Shown here: piece after piece, positions 26,223-34,846 of the stretch | Numbering within the stretch: position 1 is the stretch's first letter | Layout of the letters: each line of letters begins with the position of its first letter | Origin: Nocardioides jiangxiensis | GTDB lineage: Bacteria > Actinomycetota > Actinomycetes > Propionibacteriales > Nocardioidaceae | NCBI RefSeq assembly: GCF_030580915.1 | Contig: NZ_JAUQTA010000001.1 | Location: forward strand, 1,550,001 to 1,614,000 | Reading direction: 5' to 3' | Length of the DNA stretch: 64,000 nt | The notes under the pieces: model-generated | Told to the model about the DNA's origin: nothing | Database searches by the model: none | Seen by the model: the letters and a program-made list of their open reading frames with translations, nothing else | Program-made: the position numbers and the translations under genes

Positions 26223-27652
26223 GGCAGCACCTCCGACGTGCCGACGATGCCGGCGGTCGACTCGATCACCGGCCGGATCTTCTTGTCGAGCGACTCGTAG
26301 AACATCGACAGCGGGAACTCGTCGTCGAGCACCGCGTCGGTGAACCCCTTCGGCGGACCGGCGAGCACCTCCTCGGGGAGACCACGCGCCCAGACGGAGG
26401 CGGGGTGCGGTGTCAGGGTGCTGCGGATCAGCTCGTACGCGGCGAGCCAGTGCGCCGTCTTCGGCCGGTCGATCGAGCGCCAGTAGAGATCGTCGATCGC
26501 CTCGCCGAGGGCGACCACCGCACCCGGCACGTCCGCCCAGTCGAAGGCGAGCGAGGTGTCGGTCCAGTGGAGCACCCCGCGCTGGTGCAGCCAGGCGAAG
26601 AGCAGCTGGCCGCCGAGCCCGTCGTAGTTGCGGACCCTCGAGCCCGTGATCGCGAACCGGAAGATGCGGTCGAAGAGCACGGCGTACTGGACCAGGCGCG
26701 CATGCTCGAGCGTCTCCGCGTCCTCGGTCGTCGCCTCGAGACGGACACATTCGCGGAAGGCGGTCAGGTCGCAGCGCAGCTCCTCGAGCGAGTAGAGGAA
26801 GTAGGGCATGCGCTGCTTGATCATGAACGGGTCGAACGGCAGGTCCCCGCGCATGTGCGTCCGGTCGTGGATCAGGTCCCAGAGCACGAACGTCTTCTCG
26901 GTGAGCGCCTGGTCCGCGACCATCCGCGCAGCGCCCTCGGGCAGTGCCAGGTCGGTCGTCGAAGCTGCCGCCGCCACGACGCGCCGGAAGCGCGCGGCCT
27001 CCCGGTCCTGGAAGATCGCGCCCCAGGTGAACGCCGGGGTCTCGCGGACCGCGACCGTCTCCGGGAAGAGCACCGCGCTGTTGGTGTCGTAGCCCGGCGT
27101 AAAGTCCAGGAGCCGCAGCGGGACGAAGAGCCGGTTGCCGTAGTCACCCGCCTCGAGGGTGGCCACGAACTCCGGCCAGATCACCTCGACGAGCAGCGCC
27201 TCGACGTGCCGGTCCGGCGAGCCGTTCTGGGTGTACATCGGGAAGACCACCAGGTGGCGGAGCCCGTCGACCCGCTGCTGCTGGGGCTGGAAGGCGAGGA
27301 GCGAGTCGAGGAAGTCGGGCACGCCGAACCCTTCGTTCGCCCAGCGCACGAAGTCCTGCACGCATGCGGCCAGGTAGGCGTCGTCGTGCGGGAACGACGG
27401 ACGCAGCTCCTCGACGGACTGCGCGATCGTCGCGACGAGCCCCCGCGCAGCATCCCGGTCGGCGGGATCGGACACGGACCCGTCCCGGGCCTGCAGGAGC
27501 TGCAGCGCAGTCGCTGCCTCCTTCAGGGCAGCCCACGCCGCGCTCGCCTCGACCCCCGCCGCCCGGGCCACGGCATCCTCGACGACCTCCGGCTCGCCGA
27601 TGACGGCCTGCGTCGGGCGGGGCGGGGTGGCGTCGAGCTGCTGCGTGGACAT
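26219..27652 (-). CDS. DUF6421 family protein, function unknown
   Basis: 477 residues resembling the actinobacterial family annotated DUF6421. No signal peptide or membrane helix. Conserved-looking polar clusters could bind metal: HDRTHMRGDLPFDPF (His262, His266) and SLEELRCDLTAF (Glu290, Glu291, Asp295), separated by a helix. LFVPLRLLDFTPGYDTNSAVLF near 175 and NYDGLGGQLLFAWLHQRGVLHW in the last third are other ordered stretches. Its stop overlaps the GTG of the threonine-aldolase gene, so the two are coupled, and an Lrp regulator is divergent. I infer a soluble enzyme of amino acid or aldehyde metabolism; no function is established. Confidence 0.8.
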   Translation of the reverse strand: MSTQQLDATPPRPTQAVIGEPEVVEDAVARAAGVEASAAWAALKEAATALQLLQARDGSVSDPADRDAARGLVATIAQSVEELRPSFPHDDAYLAACVQDFVRWANEGFGVPDFLDSLLAFQPQQQRVDGLRHLVVFPMYTQNGSPDRHVEALLVEVIWPEFVATLEAGDYGNRLFVPLRLLDFTPGYDTNSAVLFPETVAVRETPAFTWGAIFQDREAARFRRVVAAAASTTDLALPEGAARMVADQALTEKTFVLWDLIHDRTHMRGDLPFDPFMIKQRMPYFLYSLEELRCDLTAFRECVRLEATTEDAETLEHARLVQYAVLFDRIFRFAITGSRVRNYDGLGGQLLFAWLHQRGVLHWTDTSLAFDWADVPGAVVALGEAIDDLYWRSIDRPKTAHWLAAYELIRSTLTPHPASVWARGLPEEVLAGPPKGFTDAVLDDEFPLSMFYESLDKKIRPVIESTAGIVGTSEVLP

Positions 27653-27701
27653 GGGCGGGACCTCCGATACGGGAGTCGTCGTGACGTTTCCCTGCCAGCC
27701 T

Positions 27702-27776
27702 ACGGATACATTTTCCGTTTGATGGCTCCGGCTGCAGGAACTTTTCCGGTTCGTTATCCCGCGCGGCTGCTAGCCT
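27702..27776 (+). promoter_or_regulatory. Lrp/DUF6421 intergenic region with repeats and a leaderless -10
   Basis: Two inverted repeats with 7-bp spacers occur: ACGGA-N7-TCCGT (27702-27718) and GAAC-N7-GTTC (27738-27752), both containing TTTTCCG. This is AT-richer than its surroundings, as is usual for Lrp/AsnC targets. TAGCCT at 27771-27776 lies 7 bp before the Lrp ATG, indicating a leaderless transcript for that gene. Confidence 0.5.
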
Positions 27777-27783
27777 CGCGGTC

Positions 27784-28260
27784 ATGTCCGTGCCTGACGC
27801 GTCCCCGGCTCCCCTCGACGATCCGATCGACGAGGGCATCGTCCGTGCGATGTCCGCGGACGCCCGCGCGACGCTCGCGGACCTGTCGGCGGCCGTCGGC
27901 CTCTCCGTCTCGGCGGTGCAGACCCGCCTGCGTCGCCTCGAGGCACGCGGCGTGATCACGGGCTACCGGGCACTCGTCGACCCCGCGGCGGTGGGCAAGC
28001 CGCTCTCGGCGTTCATCGAGATCACGCCGCTGGACCCCGGCCAGCCCGACAACGCCCCGCAGCTCCTCGAGCACCTCACCGAGATCGAGGCGTGCCACTC
28101 GATCGCGGGCGACGCGAGCTACATCCTCTTCGTGCGCGTGGCCTCGCCGCGCCACCTCGAGTCGCTGATCCGCGACATCCGCAGCGCGGCCGCGGTGAGC
28201 ACGCGCACCACCGTCGTGCTGCAGACGTTCTACGAGGGCCGCCCGATCCTGCCGGCGTGA
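27784..28260 (+). CDS. Lrp/AsnC-family transcriptional regulator
   Basis: 158 residues. The N-terminal winged HTH (about 18-62, RATLADLSAAVGLSVSAVQT) is followed by the RAM/AsnC ligand domain (about 75-152, FIEITPLDPGQ, then CHSIAGDASYILFVRVAS). These regulators form octamers and sense amino acids. It is divergent from the DUF6421/threonine-aldolase pair, which it probably controls in response to an amino acid. A -10 element 7 bp before ATG suggests leaderless translation. Confidence 0.92.
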   Translation: MSVPDASPAPLDDPIDEGIVRAMSADARATLADLSAAVGLSVSAVQTRLRRLEARGVITGYRALVDPAAVGKPLSAFIEITPLDPGQPDNAPQLLEHLTEIEACHSIAGDASYILFVRVASPRHLESLIRDIRSAAAVSTRTTVVLQTFYEGRPILPA

Positions 28261-28268
28261 CGGCCCCG

Positions 28269-28299
28269 TGTCGGCACCACGGCCTCCGCGGCGCCGACA
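28269..28299. terminator. Bidirectional hairpin between the Lrp gene and aguB
   Basis: TGTCGGC (28269-28275) and GCCGACA (28293-28299) form a 7-bp stem with a 17-nt GC-rich loop in the 53-bp convergent gap. There is no T tract, as is common at high G+C. Confidence 0.45.
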
Positions 28300-28313
28300 G
28301 GCTGCCGGCCGGC

Positions 28314-29258
28314 TCAGCGCGGCTCGGTCAGGCTCGAGTACGTGTCCGGGCGGCGCGTGTCGAGGAACGGGAAGAGCGTCAGCCAGTCGCGACGCTGGTC
28401 CAGGTCCAGGGTCGCCACGAGGACGGCATCCCCTGCGCGCGGCGCCTGGGCGAGGATCCGGCCGTAGGGGTCGGAGATGAACGACGAGCCGTAGAAGTCG
28501 ACGCGCCCCTCGCTGCCCCACCGGTTGGGCACGCACATGAAGAGGCCGCTGGTGATCCCGTTGCCGACGATGACGTGCTGCCACAGCGGCTGTGTGTCGA
28601 AGTCGGGGTGGTCCGGCTCGGATCCGATCGCCGTCGGGTAGGCGAGAACCTCGGCGTCGGCCAGGGAGTAGGCGCGGGCCACCTCGGGGAACCACTCGTC
28701 CCAACAGGTCGGCAGACCCAGGCGCGGCGCACCGGGGAGGTCAGGCACGTGCACGGGGTAGGGCTCGACAGCCGGTCCGGGGCGGAAGAAGAGGTCCTCG
28801 AAGTAGCCCTCCGTCACCGGGATGTGCGTCTTGCGGGTCCGTCCGACCAGCTCACCGCCGGGGGCGACGAGGATCGCCGTGTTGTAGCCGAGCCCGTCGT
28901 CGCTGCCGTCGGGAGCGGGGGCCGCCTCGTAGAGGGAGGCGTGCACGAAGACGCCGTGCTCCGAGGCCATCTTCGCGACGAGTGTCCGGGTCGGTCCGTC
29001 CTCGAGGGACTCGGCGAGGTCAGCCGGACGGCCCGCCGGACGGAAGTCCGCCGGGTAGCGGGAGAGAGTGAGCTCGGGCAGGAACACGACCTGCGCGCCG
29101 GCTTCGGCCGCACGGCGTACGCCGGCGGAGAGGGCTGCGGCGTGGGCGGCCTCGTCGGCCTGCCAGTGCATCTGCACGACGCCGACGGTCAGGGTGCGGC
29201 CGGGCCCCCCGGATGCGCGGGCGAGCGAGGGCAGGTCGGGTGCGGTGATGAGTTCCAT
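28314..29258 (-). CDS. aguB: N-carbamoylputrescine amidase
   Basis: 314 residues, nitrilase-superfamily carbon-nitrogen hydrolase. The catalytic triad is visible: Glu62 in LPELTLSRYP, Lys143 in TRKTHIPVTEGYFED, and Cys185 in LPTCWDEWFPE, where CWDxWFPE is characteristic of AguB. It hydrolyses N-carbamoylputrescine to putrescine, CO2 and NH3. It follows the agmatine deiminase gene by 14 bp on the same strand, giving the two consecutive steps in one operon. The ATG at 29258 follows an AAGGACA element. Confidence 0.93.
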   Translation of the reverse strand: MELITAPDLPSLARASGGPGRTLTVGVVQMHWQADEAAHAAALSAGVRRAAEAGAQVVFLPELTLSRYPADFRPAGRPADLAESLEDGPTRTLVAKMASEHGVFVHASLYEAAPAPDGSDDGLGYNTAILVAPGGELVGRTRKTHIPVTEGYFEDLFFRPGPAVEPYPVHVPDLPGAPRLGLPTCWDEWFPEVARAYSLADAEVLAYPTAIGSEPDHPDFDTQPLWQHVIVGNGITSGLFMCVPNRWGSEGRVDFYGSSFISDPYGRILAQAPRAGDAVLVATLDLDQRRDWLTLFPFLDTRRPDTYSSLTEPR

Positions 29259-29272
29259 GAGGTGTCCTTGGG

Positions 29273-30343
29273 TCAGGGGTGGAGCAGGGGCTGTTGCTGG
29301 GTGATGCAGTGGATGCCGCCGCCACGAGCGAAGAGGGGACGGGCGTCGATCGCCACGACACGGCGACCCGGGTAGGCATCGGCGAGGACAGCCAGGGCCT
29401 CGCCATCGACCGGATCGTCGAACGAGCAGGCGATGACGGCGCCGTTGCAGACGAAGTGGTTCACGTAGCTGTAGTCGACCCAGCCCTCGTCGTCGCGCAG
29501 GGTCGCCGGAGCGGGGAGCCGGACCACCCGCAGTGGCTTGCCGTCGGCGTCGCGCTCGGCCTCGAGGAGCTCGATGAGCTCGCGCGAGACCTCGTGGTCC
29601 GGATGTGCGGGATCGCGCTGGTCGTGCACGAGGACGACGCCACGGTCGGCGAACGTGGCGACGATGTCCACGTGTCCGCGGGTGCCGAAGCGCTCGCTGT
29701 CCCGGGTCAGCCCCCGCGGCAACCAGATCACCTTGCGTGCCCCGAGCGTGCGGGCCAGCTCGGCCTCCACGTCGGCCCGGGTCCAGCCGGGGTTGCGGTC
29801 GGGGTCGAGCTGGACCGTCTCGGTGACCAGGAAGGTTCCGGCACCATTGGTGTGGATGCCGCCGCCCTCGTTGACCATCGGCGAGTCGATGCGGGTGGCC
29901 CCGGTCGCATCGACGGCGACATGGCTCGCGACGGCGTCGTGCTCCCAGCGCGCCCACTCCTGCTGGCCCCAGCCGTTGAAGACCCAGGTGACGGCGCCGA
30001 GGCTGCGGGTGGGCCCCTCGCCTTCGATGACGAACGTCGGCCCGATGTCGCGGTACCAGGCGTCGTCGAGCATCCGTTCGTGCACCCTGACGCGCGGGTC
30101 GAGGAACCGTGCTGCCTCGGCTCGCTCCGACGGCGGAACCAGGACGTGCACCGGCTCGAACTCGACGATGGCGTTCGCCACGGCGGCCCAGGTCGACCGT
30201 GCCTCATCGGCGTCGGCGGGCCTCTCCCCCAGCGTGTACGAGCCGGACGGCCACGCCATCCACGCAGCCTCGTGCGGCGCTGTCTCAGCAGGCATCAGGC
30301 GGTTCGGCTGGACGTACTGCCGATTTGAACGGTATTCAAACAT
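29273..30343 (-). CDS. aguA: Agmatine deiminase
   Basis: 356 residues, peptidyl-arginine-deiminase-like fold. RLMPAETAPHEAAWMAWP near residue 15, DDAWYRDIGPTFV near 105, the GGGIHTNG segment near 180, WLPRGL and GHVDIVATF, and the nucleophile Cys346 in GGGIHCITQQQP are all present. It converts agmatine to N-carbamoylputrescine and NH3. ATG 30343 is chosen because a -10 (TACCGT) ends 6 bp upstream, implying a leaderless message; an internal ATG at 30295 is the alternative. With the first start, the operator overlaps codons 2-7. Confidence 0.92.
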   Translation of the reverse strand: MFEYRSNRQYVQPNRLMPAETAPHEAAWMAWPSGSYTLGERPADADEARSTWAAVANAIVEFEPVHVLVPPSERAEAARFLDPRVRVHERMLDDAWYRDIGPTFVIEGEGPTRSLGAVTWVFNGWGQQEWARWEHDAVASHVAVDATGATRIDSPMVNEGGGIHTNGAGTFLVTETVQLDPDRNPGWTRADVEAELARTLGARKVIWLPRGLTRDSERFGTRGHVDIVATFADRGVVLVHDQRDPAHPDHEVSRELIELLEAERDADGKPLRVVRLPAPATLRDDEGWVDYSYVNHFVCNGAVIACSFDDPVDGEALAVLADAYPGRRVVAIDARPLFARGGGIHCITQQQPLLHP

Positions 30344-30355
30344 GACCCCACGGTA
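30324..30355 (-). promoter_or_regulatory. aguA promoter with polyamine-regulon operator
   Basis: On the minus strand -10 TACCGT (30355-30350) is followed after 9 bp by a palindrome whose + strand reads TTTGAACGGTATTCAAA (30324-30340). Arms match those at puo exactly, and the -10 to operator distance is the same, so the site sits at the very start of the message. Confidence 0.7.
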
Positions 30356-30411
30356 GGCCGCACCTTCCGGGACGTGCAAGGGCCCGCCGGGGATTTCTCG
30401 CGCGCAAGACA

Positions 30412-30452
30412 GCCCCGGCCCCTCCACCGCACAGGGGTGGAGGAGCCGGGGC
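30412..30452 (-). terminator. Strong hairpin after the TetR gene
   Basis: GCCCCGGC and CCTCCACC (30412-30428) pair with GGTGGAGG and GCCGGGGC (30436-30452), with one bulged A on the right arm. It lies 56-96 bp past the TetR stop and upstream of the aguA promoter, so it insulates the two units. Confidence 0.7.
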
Positions 30453-30507
30453 AGCGTCGACGAGCACGCAGGCGCGGCACGTCAGCCGGCGCGCGCGAAC
30501 GCCCGGC

Positions 30508-31107
30508 TCAGTGCGCGGCCACCGCCAGGTCCGCCGGCAGCAGCGCGCGGGCATGGTCGACGGCTGCGTCCACGCTGACGTCGTCCTCGCCGAGCACGAT
30601 CGCCACACTCAGGCCGTCGAGAAGCGCGCAGATCCGCCGCGAGAGGGCTGCGGCGTTCTCCGCTCCGGCTTCACCGAGAAGACGCGTGAGCTCATCCCGC
30701 CACACCGCATCCAGCTCTTCGTACGGCTCACGGAGCTCCTCGATGCGGAGGACGCGGGGCCAGACCTCGATCCAGACCAGCCAGCGAGGGTCGCCGAGTC
30801 CGCTCGGCATGAACTGTCGGCAGAAGAGGTCGAAGCGCTCAGCGAACGTCGCCTCCTCGGCCCGAGACTCCTCCCAGCGAGCCCAGAGCTGCGCCTCGCT
30901 CCATCGCAGCACCTCGAGCAGCAGACCGTCCTTGCTCCCGAAGTAGTAGAGCAGGTGTCCGGCACTGGTCTCCACGCGTCGACCGAGCTCCGCGAGCGTG
31001 AGATCGGCGAGGCCGCGCTCGATCAGGAGCTCCCAGGCGACCTCGAGCACTCGCTCGCGCGGCCGATCGAGACGACGATGGCGTCGTGGGGATTTTTCCG
31101 TGGTCAC
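30508..31107 (-). CDS. TetR-family regulator, proposed repressor of the polyamine regulon
   Basis: 199 residues. The HTH is at about 15-60 (ADLTLAELGRRVETSAGHLL, then YYFGSKDGL). The C-terminal domain (about 75-190) is helical and rich in Trp/Arg. GTG 31107 is preceded by TAGGGT with a 6-bp gap, so the message looks leaderless. It lies between the agmatine deiminase gene and a divergent APC permease, and a TTTGTA-N5-TTCAAA site is in the gap shared with the permease. It is the best candidate to bind the TTTGAA-N5-TTCAAA palindromes; ligand perhaps putrescine or agmatine. This assignment is inference. Confidence 0.85.
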   Translation of the reverse strand: MTTEKSPRRHRRLDRPRERVLEVAWELLIERGLADLTLAELGRRVETSAGHLLYYFGSKDGLLLEVLRWSEAQLWARWEESRAEEATFAERFDLFCRQFMPSGLGDPRWLVWIEVWPRVLRIEELREPYEELDAVWRDELTRLLGEAGAENAAALSRRICALLDGLSVAIVLGEDDVSVDAAVDHARALLPADLAVAAH

Positions 31108-31154
31108 CCCTTGACCCTAGTGGGAGGCGAGGTTCATAGTTCAGGACACCACAG

Positions 31155-31171
31155 TTTGTATGTTGTTCAAA
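31155..31171. promoter_or_regulatory. Third polyamine-type operator, TetR/permease gap
   Basis: TTTGTATGTTGTTCAAA matches the puo and aguA palindromes with one arm mismatch. It lies 20 bp before the permease ATG and 48 bp before the TetR start; TATGTT inside it (31159-31164) could be the permease -10, so binding would block it. Confidence 0.6.
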
Positions 31172-31190
31172 TCACAGTCTCGAGGTGACC

Positions 31191-32585
31191 ATGTCCACCC
31201 TGTCCGGCCCGACCGAAACGCCTGACCTGACGACAGCGAGCGGCCCTGCCGACGGGCCAGGGCTCAAGCCGGTCCTGACGCTGACTGCTGCCATCCTGCT
31301 CACGCTCTCCTGCGTCACCCCCGCATCCAGCCTCTTCATCATCGTTCCCGAACTGCTCGCGTCGCAGGGTTCCGGCGTCGTGATGACGCTGCTCGTCGGC
31401 GTCCTCATCTCCGCGGCAGTGGGCGCCTGTTACGCCGAGCTCGGTACGCGCACTCCCAGCAGTGGTGGTGAGTACGCGATGGTGACCCACACCCTCGGCC
31501 GCGCGACCGGCTGGCTGACCTTCGCCCTGACGTCGGCGACGCTGATCGTCATCCCGCCCGTCATCGCCCTCGGTACCGCCGACTACCTCGCGCCGATCGT
31601 GGGGCTGGACCGCGCCACCACCGGTGCCGTGGTCATGCTGCTCGCCACCGCGACCGGCCTGCTCGACATCAAGTCGAACGCGTACGTGACCGGGCTGTTC
31701 CTCATCGTCGAGACGCTGGCAGCCACTGCTGTGGCCTGGCTCGGGTTCGCGCACGCCGACCGCGGCGTCGACACGCTGTGGCACGCCCAGGTCAGCAACG
31801 GCACCTCGCTCTCGCCGTTCACGGCAGGCGTCCTGCTCTCCGGGCTCGCCGTCGCGATCTTCACCTGCTCGGGCTTCACCACTGCCACCTACCTGGCCGA
31901 GGAGATGGTCGCTCCGCGCCGCAACGTGAAGCTCGCCGTACTCGGCTCCCTCGCCCTCGGCGCCGCGATCATCGTCGTCCCGACGGCCGCGACCGTCCTC
32001 GGCGTCGGCTCGCTGAACGAGCTGGCCACGGGCACGTTCCCTGACTTCGTCACGGAGTGGGCAGGCAGCCGTACCTCGGCCGCGATCAGCGTCGGCATCG
32101 CCGTGGCGATCCTGAACGCCGTCATCGTGATGGTCATCCAGAACTCTCGCGTGGTCTACGCGACTGCACGTGACCGCGCCTGGCCCGACGCCATCAACAG
32201 CGCGCTCGCACGCCTCCACCCCCGCTTCGGCTCCCCCGTCCTGGCCACGATCCTGATCGGCGTACCCGGGGCACTGATGGCGTGGCTGATGGACATCGAG
32301 GCCCTGCTCGGCATCACGTCGGTGATCCTCGCGGGTGTCTACCTCGTGGTCGCGGTCGCTGCCCTCTTCGTTCGCCGCGCACCCCACGCCGGATGGAAGA
32401 TGCCCTTGTGGCCGGTCGCACCGATCGTGGTCATCGTGGGTGTCGGCTACGCGCTGAAGGAGTCCGCACTGAGCGACCTCCTTGCGGTAGGCGCACTGCT
32501 CGTCCTCGCGGCGATCTACTACGTGGCCTATCTCCGGCCCCGTTCTGGGACGCACTTCCTGGTGGACGACCGCGCGGACGCCTGA
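31191..32585 (+). CDS. APC-superfamily amino acid/polyamine permease
   Basis: 464 residues with about twelve membrane helices. Helix 1 has TAAILLTLSCVTPASSLFII; the EYAMVTHTLGRATGWL and FTCSGFTTATYLAEEMVAPRRNV segments are typical of the APC family. It probably imports an amine or amino acid by proton symport. The operator upstream and its position beside aguA and the TetR gene make putrescine or agmatine likely. ATG 31191 follows GAGG at good spacing; an in-frame GTG at 31185 is less likely. Confidence 0.88.
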   Translation: MSTLSGPTETPDLTTASGPADGPGLKPVLTLTAAILLTLSCVTPASSLFIIVPELLASQGSGVVMTLLVGVLISAAVGACYAELGTRTPSSGGEYAMVTHTLGRATGWLTFALTSATLIVIPPVIALGTADYLAPIVGLDRATTGAVVMLLATATGLLDIKSNAYVTGLFLIVETLAATAVAWLGFAHADRGVDTLWHAQVSNGTSLSPFTAGVLLSGLAVAIFTCSGFTTATYLAEEMVAPRRNVKLAVLGSLALGAAIIVVPTAATVLGVGSLNELATGTFPDFVTEWAGSRTSAAISVGIAVAILNAVIVMVIQNSRVVYATARDRAWPDAINSALARLHPRFGSPVLATILIGVPGALMAWLMDIEALLGITSVILAGVYLVVAVAALFVRRAPHAGWKMPLWPVAPIVVIVGVGYALKESALSDLLAVGALLVLAAIYYVAYLRPRSGTHFLVDDRADA

Positions 32586-32636
32586 CGCCGGCCGCGATCG
32601 CGGGTGGGGTCGTCACCGCGGGTGGCGGCCCCACCG

Positions 32637-32703
32637 TCATTTCGGCGACCGGCACCCGGGCTGCTCCGTCGGTTCGACGAGCCGCACTCGGTCGCCGAAA
32701 TGA
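32637..32703. terminator. 15-bp inverted repeat, first of two adjoining hairpins
   Basis: TCATTTCGGCGACCG (32637-32651) pairs perfectly with CGGTCGCCGAAATGA (32689-32703); the 37-nt loop can form a smaller stem. It lies in the 212-bp convergent gap between the permease and parB and could terminate from either side. Confidence 0.65.
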
Positions 32704-32750
32704 CTCAGCGCCTGGAGTCCCGATGTTTCACGGGAAACCAGGCGCTGAGT
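32703..32750. terminator. 13-bp inverted repeat enclosing a parS-like sequence
   Basis: ACTCAGCGCCTGG (32703-32715) pairs with CCAGGCGCTGAGT (32738-32750). The 22-nt loop holds a second stem (TCCCG/CGGGA), and across it runs GTTTCACGGGAAAC, one base from the parS core. The remaining 48 bp to the parB stop show nothing else. Confidence 0.65.
32725..32738. other. Degenerate parS-like site in the parB terminator
   Basis: GTTTCACGGGAAAC, one mismatch from the parS core, identical to the variant at 25162-25175. It lies 60 bp beyond the parB stop inside a hairpin. Confidence 0.45.
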
Positions 32751-32797
32751 GGCTTTGTCGACTTATCCGCTTGTCGCTCTACCGACTGAAGCCGGGC

Positions 32798-33865
32798 TCA
32801 GATGACGCGGTCGCTGCGGTTGCGCGGGTCCATGATGTCGGTGATCCGACGCAGGTCCTCGAGCGTCGCGAACTCGACGGTGATCCGGCCCTTCGACTTG
32901 CCGAGCTCCACCTTCACCCGCGTCTCGAGCCGGTCACTCAGCCGGTCGGAGATCTCGCCCAGGCCCGGTGCCGTCACCTTGGCCCGCTGCGAACGCTGCG
33001 GCGCACGACCGCCGTGCTCCCCCACGGCCACGATCTCCTCGAGGCCGCGCACGCTGATGCCCTCCGCGACGACCCGCTGCGCAAGACGATCCTGGACCTC
33101 CGGGTCCTCGACCGCGAGCAGGGAACGCGCGTGGCCCGCGGACAACACACCGGCGGCTACGCGTCGCTGCACGGCAGGCGAGAGCTTGAGCAGGCGCAGC
33201 GTGTTGCTGATCTGTGGACGCGACCGCCCGATCCGGCCCGCGAGCTCATCGTGGGTGCACCCGAAGTCGTCGAGCAGCTGGCGGTAGGCCGCAGCCTCCT
33301 CGAGAGGGTTCAGCTGCGAACGGTGGAGGTTCTCCAGGAGGGCATCCCGGAGCATGTCGTCGTCCTCGGTCTGCCGGACGATCGCCGGGATCAGGTCGAG
33401 GCCGACCTCCTGCGACGCCCGCCAGCGGCGCTCACCCATGATCAGCTCGTACGAGTCGGACCCGGTCTTGCGGACGACGATCGGCTGGAGCAGACCCACC
33501 TCACGGATCGAGTGGACCAGCTCGGCCAGCGCCTCCTCCTCGAAGACGGTGCGCGGGTTTCGCGAGTTGGGAACGATCTGCCTGATCGGGATCTCGGCGA
33601 AGTACGCGCCGCTCTCGATGGCGCCGCCGGCAACGGCGGCGGTGGCCTCCGCCACGCCCGCCGTTCCGGAAGCCGGAGAGGCCGCAGGAGCACCCGTGGG
33701 CGACGAGCCGGCCACATGGGCGGTCGAGACCCCGTTGCTCCCGCCAGCAGGTGCAGAAGGCGCCAGGCCGGACGCCCCACCGTTGACGCTGCTCTCCTCG
33801 GCCGGGGCCGTCGGGATCAGGGCACCCAGGCCACGGCCCAGTCCACGTCGCTGCTGGCCGCTCAT
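32798..33865 (-). CDS. parB: Chromosome partitioning protein ParB
   Basis: 355 residues. After the usual GRGLGALIP start and a low-complexity Ala/Gly/Ser linker (about 18-85), the CTP-binding N-domain follows ([23 protein letters not shown] and GERRWRA), then the HTH that reads parS ([20 protein letters not shown] near 210) and the C-terminal dimer domain ([16 protein letters not shown]). It loads at parS, spreads as a clamp and works with ParA to segregate origins. Its ATG overlaps the parA stop by ATGA. Confidence 0.97.
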   Translation of the reverse strand: MSGQQRRGLGRGLGALIPTAPAEESSVNGGASGLAPSAPAGGSNGVSTAHVAGSSPTGAPAASPASGTAGVAEATAAVAGGAIESGAYFAEIPIRQIVPNSRNPRTVFEEEALAELVHSIREVGLLQPIVVRKTGSDSYELIMGERRWRASQEVGLDLIPAIVRQTEDDDMLRDALLENLHRSQLNPLEEAAAYRQLLDDFGCTHDELAGRIGRSRPQISNTLRLLKLSPAVQRRVAAGVLSAGHARSLLAVEDPEVQDRLAQRVVAEGISVRGLEEIVAVGEHGGRAPQRSQRAKVTAPGLGEISDRLSDRLETRVKVELGKSKGRITVEFATLEDLRRITDIMDPRNRSDRVI

Positions 33866-34833
33866 CGGTCAGCTCCCTTCTTGGCCATCTCGCGGGCAGC
33901 CTCGAGGTACGAGAGCGCTCCGGGCGAGCCCGGGTCGTAGGTCATCACGGTCTGGCTGTACGAGGGCGCCTCCGAGACGCGAACCGAGCGCGGGATGTAC
34001 GTCTTGAGCACCGTGTCACCGAAGTGCTCCCGGACCTCCTCGGCGACGTTGGACGCGAGCCGCGTGCGGGCGTCGTACATCGTCAGGAGGATGGTGGAGA
34101 CCTCGAGCCGCTGGTTGAGGTGCTTCTTCACCATGTCGACGGTCTCGAGCAGCATGCCGAGACCCTCGAGGGCGTAGTACTCCGCCTGGATCGGGATGAC
34201 CATCTCCTCCCCCGCCACGAGCGCGTTGAGGGTGAGCAGCCCCAGCGACGGCGGGCAGTCGATGAACACGTAGTCGAAGCGTTCCTCACCGGCCTCAGCG
34301 GCGGAACCCACCCACTCATGGGCGCTGATCGCCTTCTGCAACCGGGACTCACGCGCGACGATCGACACCAGCTCGATCTCCGCGCCGGCCAGGTCGATCG
34401 TGGCCGGCACGACCCACAGGCCCGGCTGCTCGGGGCAGGGCTGCATGACATCGGCCAGCTTGTCCTCGTTGACGAGGAGGTCGTACGTCGAGGGGACACC
34501 GCGACGGTGCTCGATGTTGAGTGCGGTCGATGCGTTGCCCTGGGGGTCGAGGTCGATGACCAAGACTCGCTGCCCCAGCTGGGCGAGGGCTGCTGCGAGG
34601 TTGACCGTCGACGTCGTCTTGCCGACGCCACCCTTCTGGTTGGCCACGACCATGACGCGCGTGCGCGGCGGACGTGGCATAGCCGGCCGGTCCATGGCGC
34701 CGTGCCGAGCCAGCACGGTGTGCTCAGCCGCGCGCGCCAGCGGGGTGGTCTCGTCCGCGAAAGCCGGACCCGCATCAGCCAGATCGGCAGCGGTCCTGAC
34801 CACGAAACCCTGACCCGTTTCACGTGAAACCAC
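33862..34833 (-). CDS. parA: Chromosome partitioning ATPase ParA
   Basis: 323 residues. Deviant Walker A KGGVGKTT is at 67-74, with [12 protein letters not shown] and [16 protein letters not shown] for the other nucleotide motifs. The 60-residue N-terminal extension is typical of actinobacterial ParA. GTG 34833 is the start; codons 2-6 (VSRET) are a canonical parS site, so ParB can bind the first bases of the gene. The overlap with parB gives an operon parA-parB. Confidence 0.96.
   Translation of the reverse strand: MVSRETGQGFVVRTAADLADAGPAFADETTPLARAAEHTVLARHGAMDRPAMPRPPRTRVMVVANQKGGVGKTTSTVNLAAALAQLGQRVLVIDLDPQGNASTALNIEHRRGVPSTYDLLVNEDKLADVMQPCPEQPGLWVVPATIDLAGAEIELVSIVARESRLQKAISAHEWVGSAAEAGEERFDYVFIDCPPSLGLLTLNALVAGEEMVIPIQAEYYALEGLGMLLETVDMVKKHLNQRLEVSTILLTMYDARTRLASNVAEEVREHFGDTVLKTYIPRSVRVSEAPSYSQTVMTYDPGSPGALSYLEAAREMAKKGADR
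34816..34831. other. parS site at the parA start
   Basis: CGTTTCACGTGAAACC holds the perfect 14-bp core GTTTCACGTGAAAC (34817-34830). It encodes residues 2-6 of ParA. Confidence 0.92.
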
Positions 34834-34846
34834 GAGGTCCTCTTCC

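Noticed and set aside
32762..32770. TTATCCGCT as a DnaA box near parB
   Set aside because: Two mismatches, single copy and no companion boxes.
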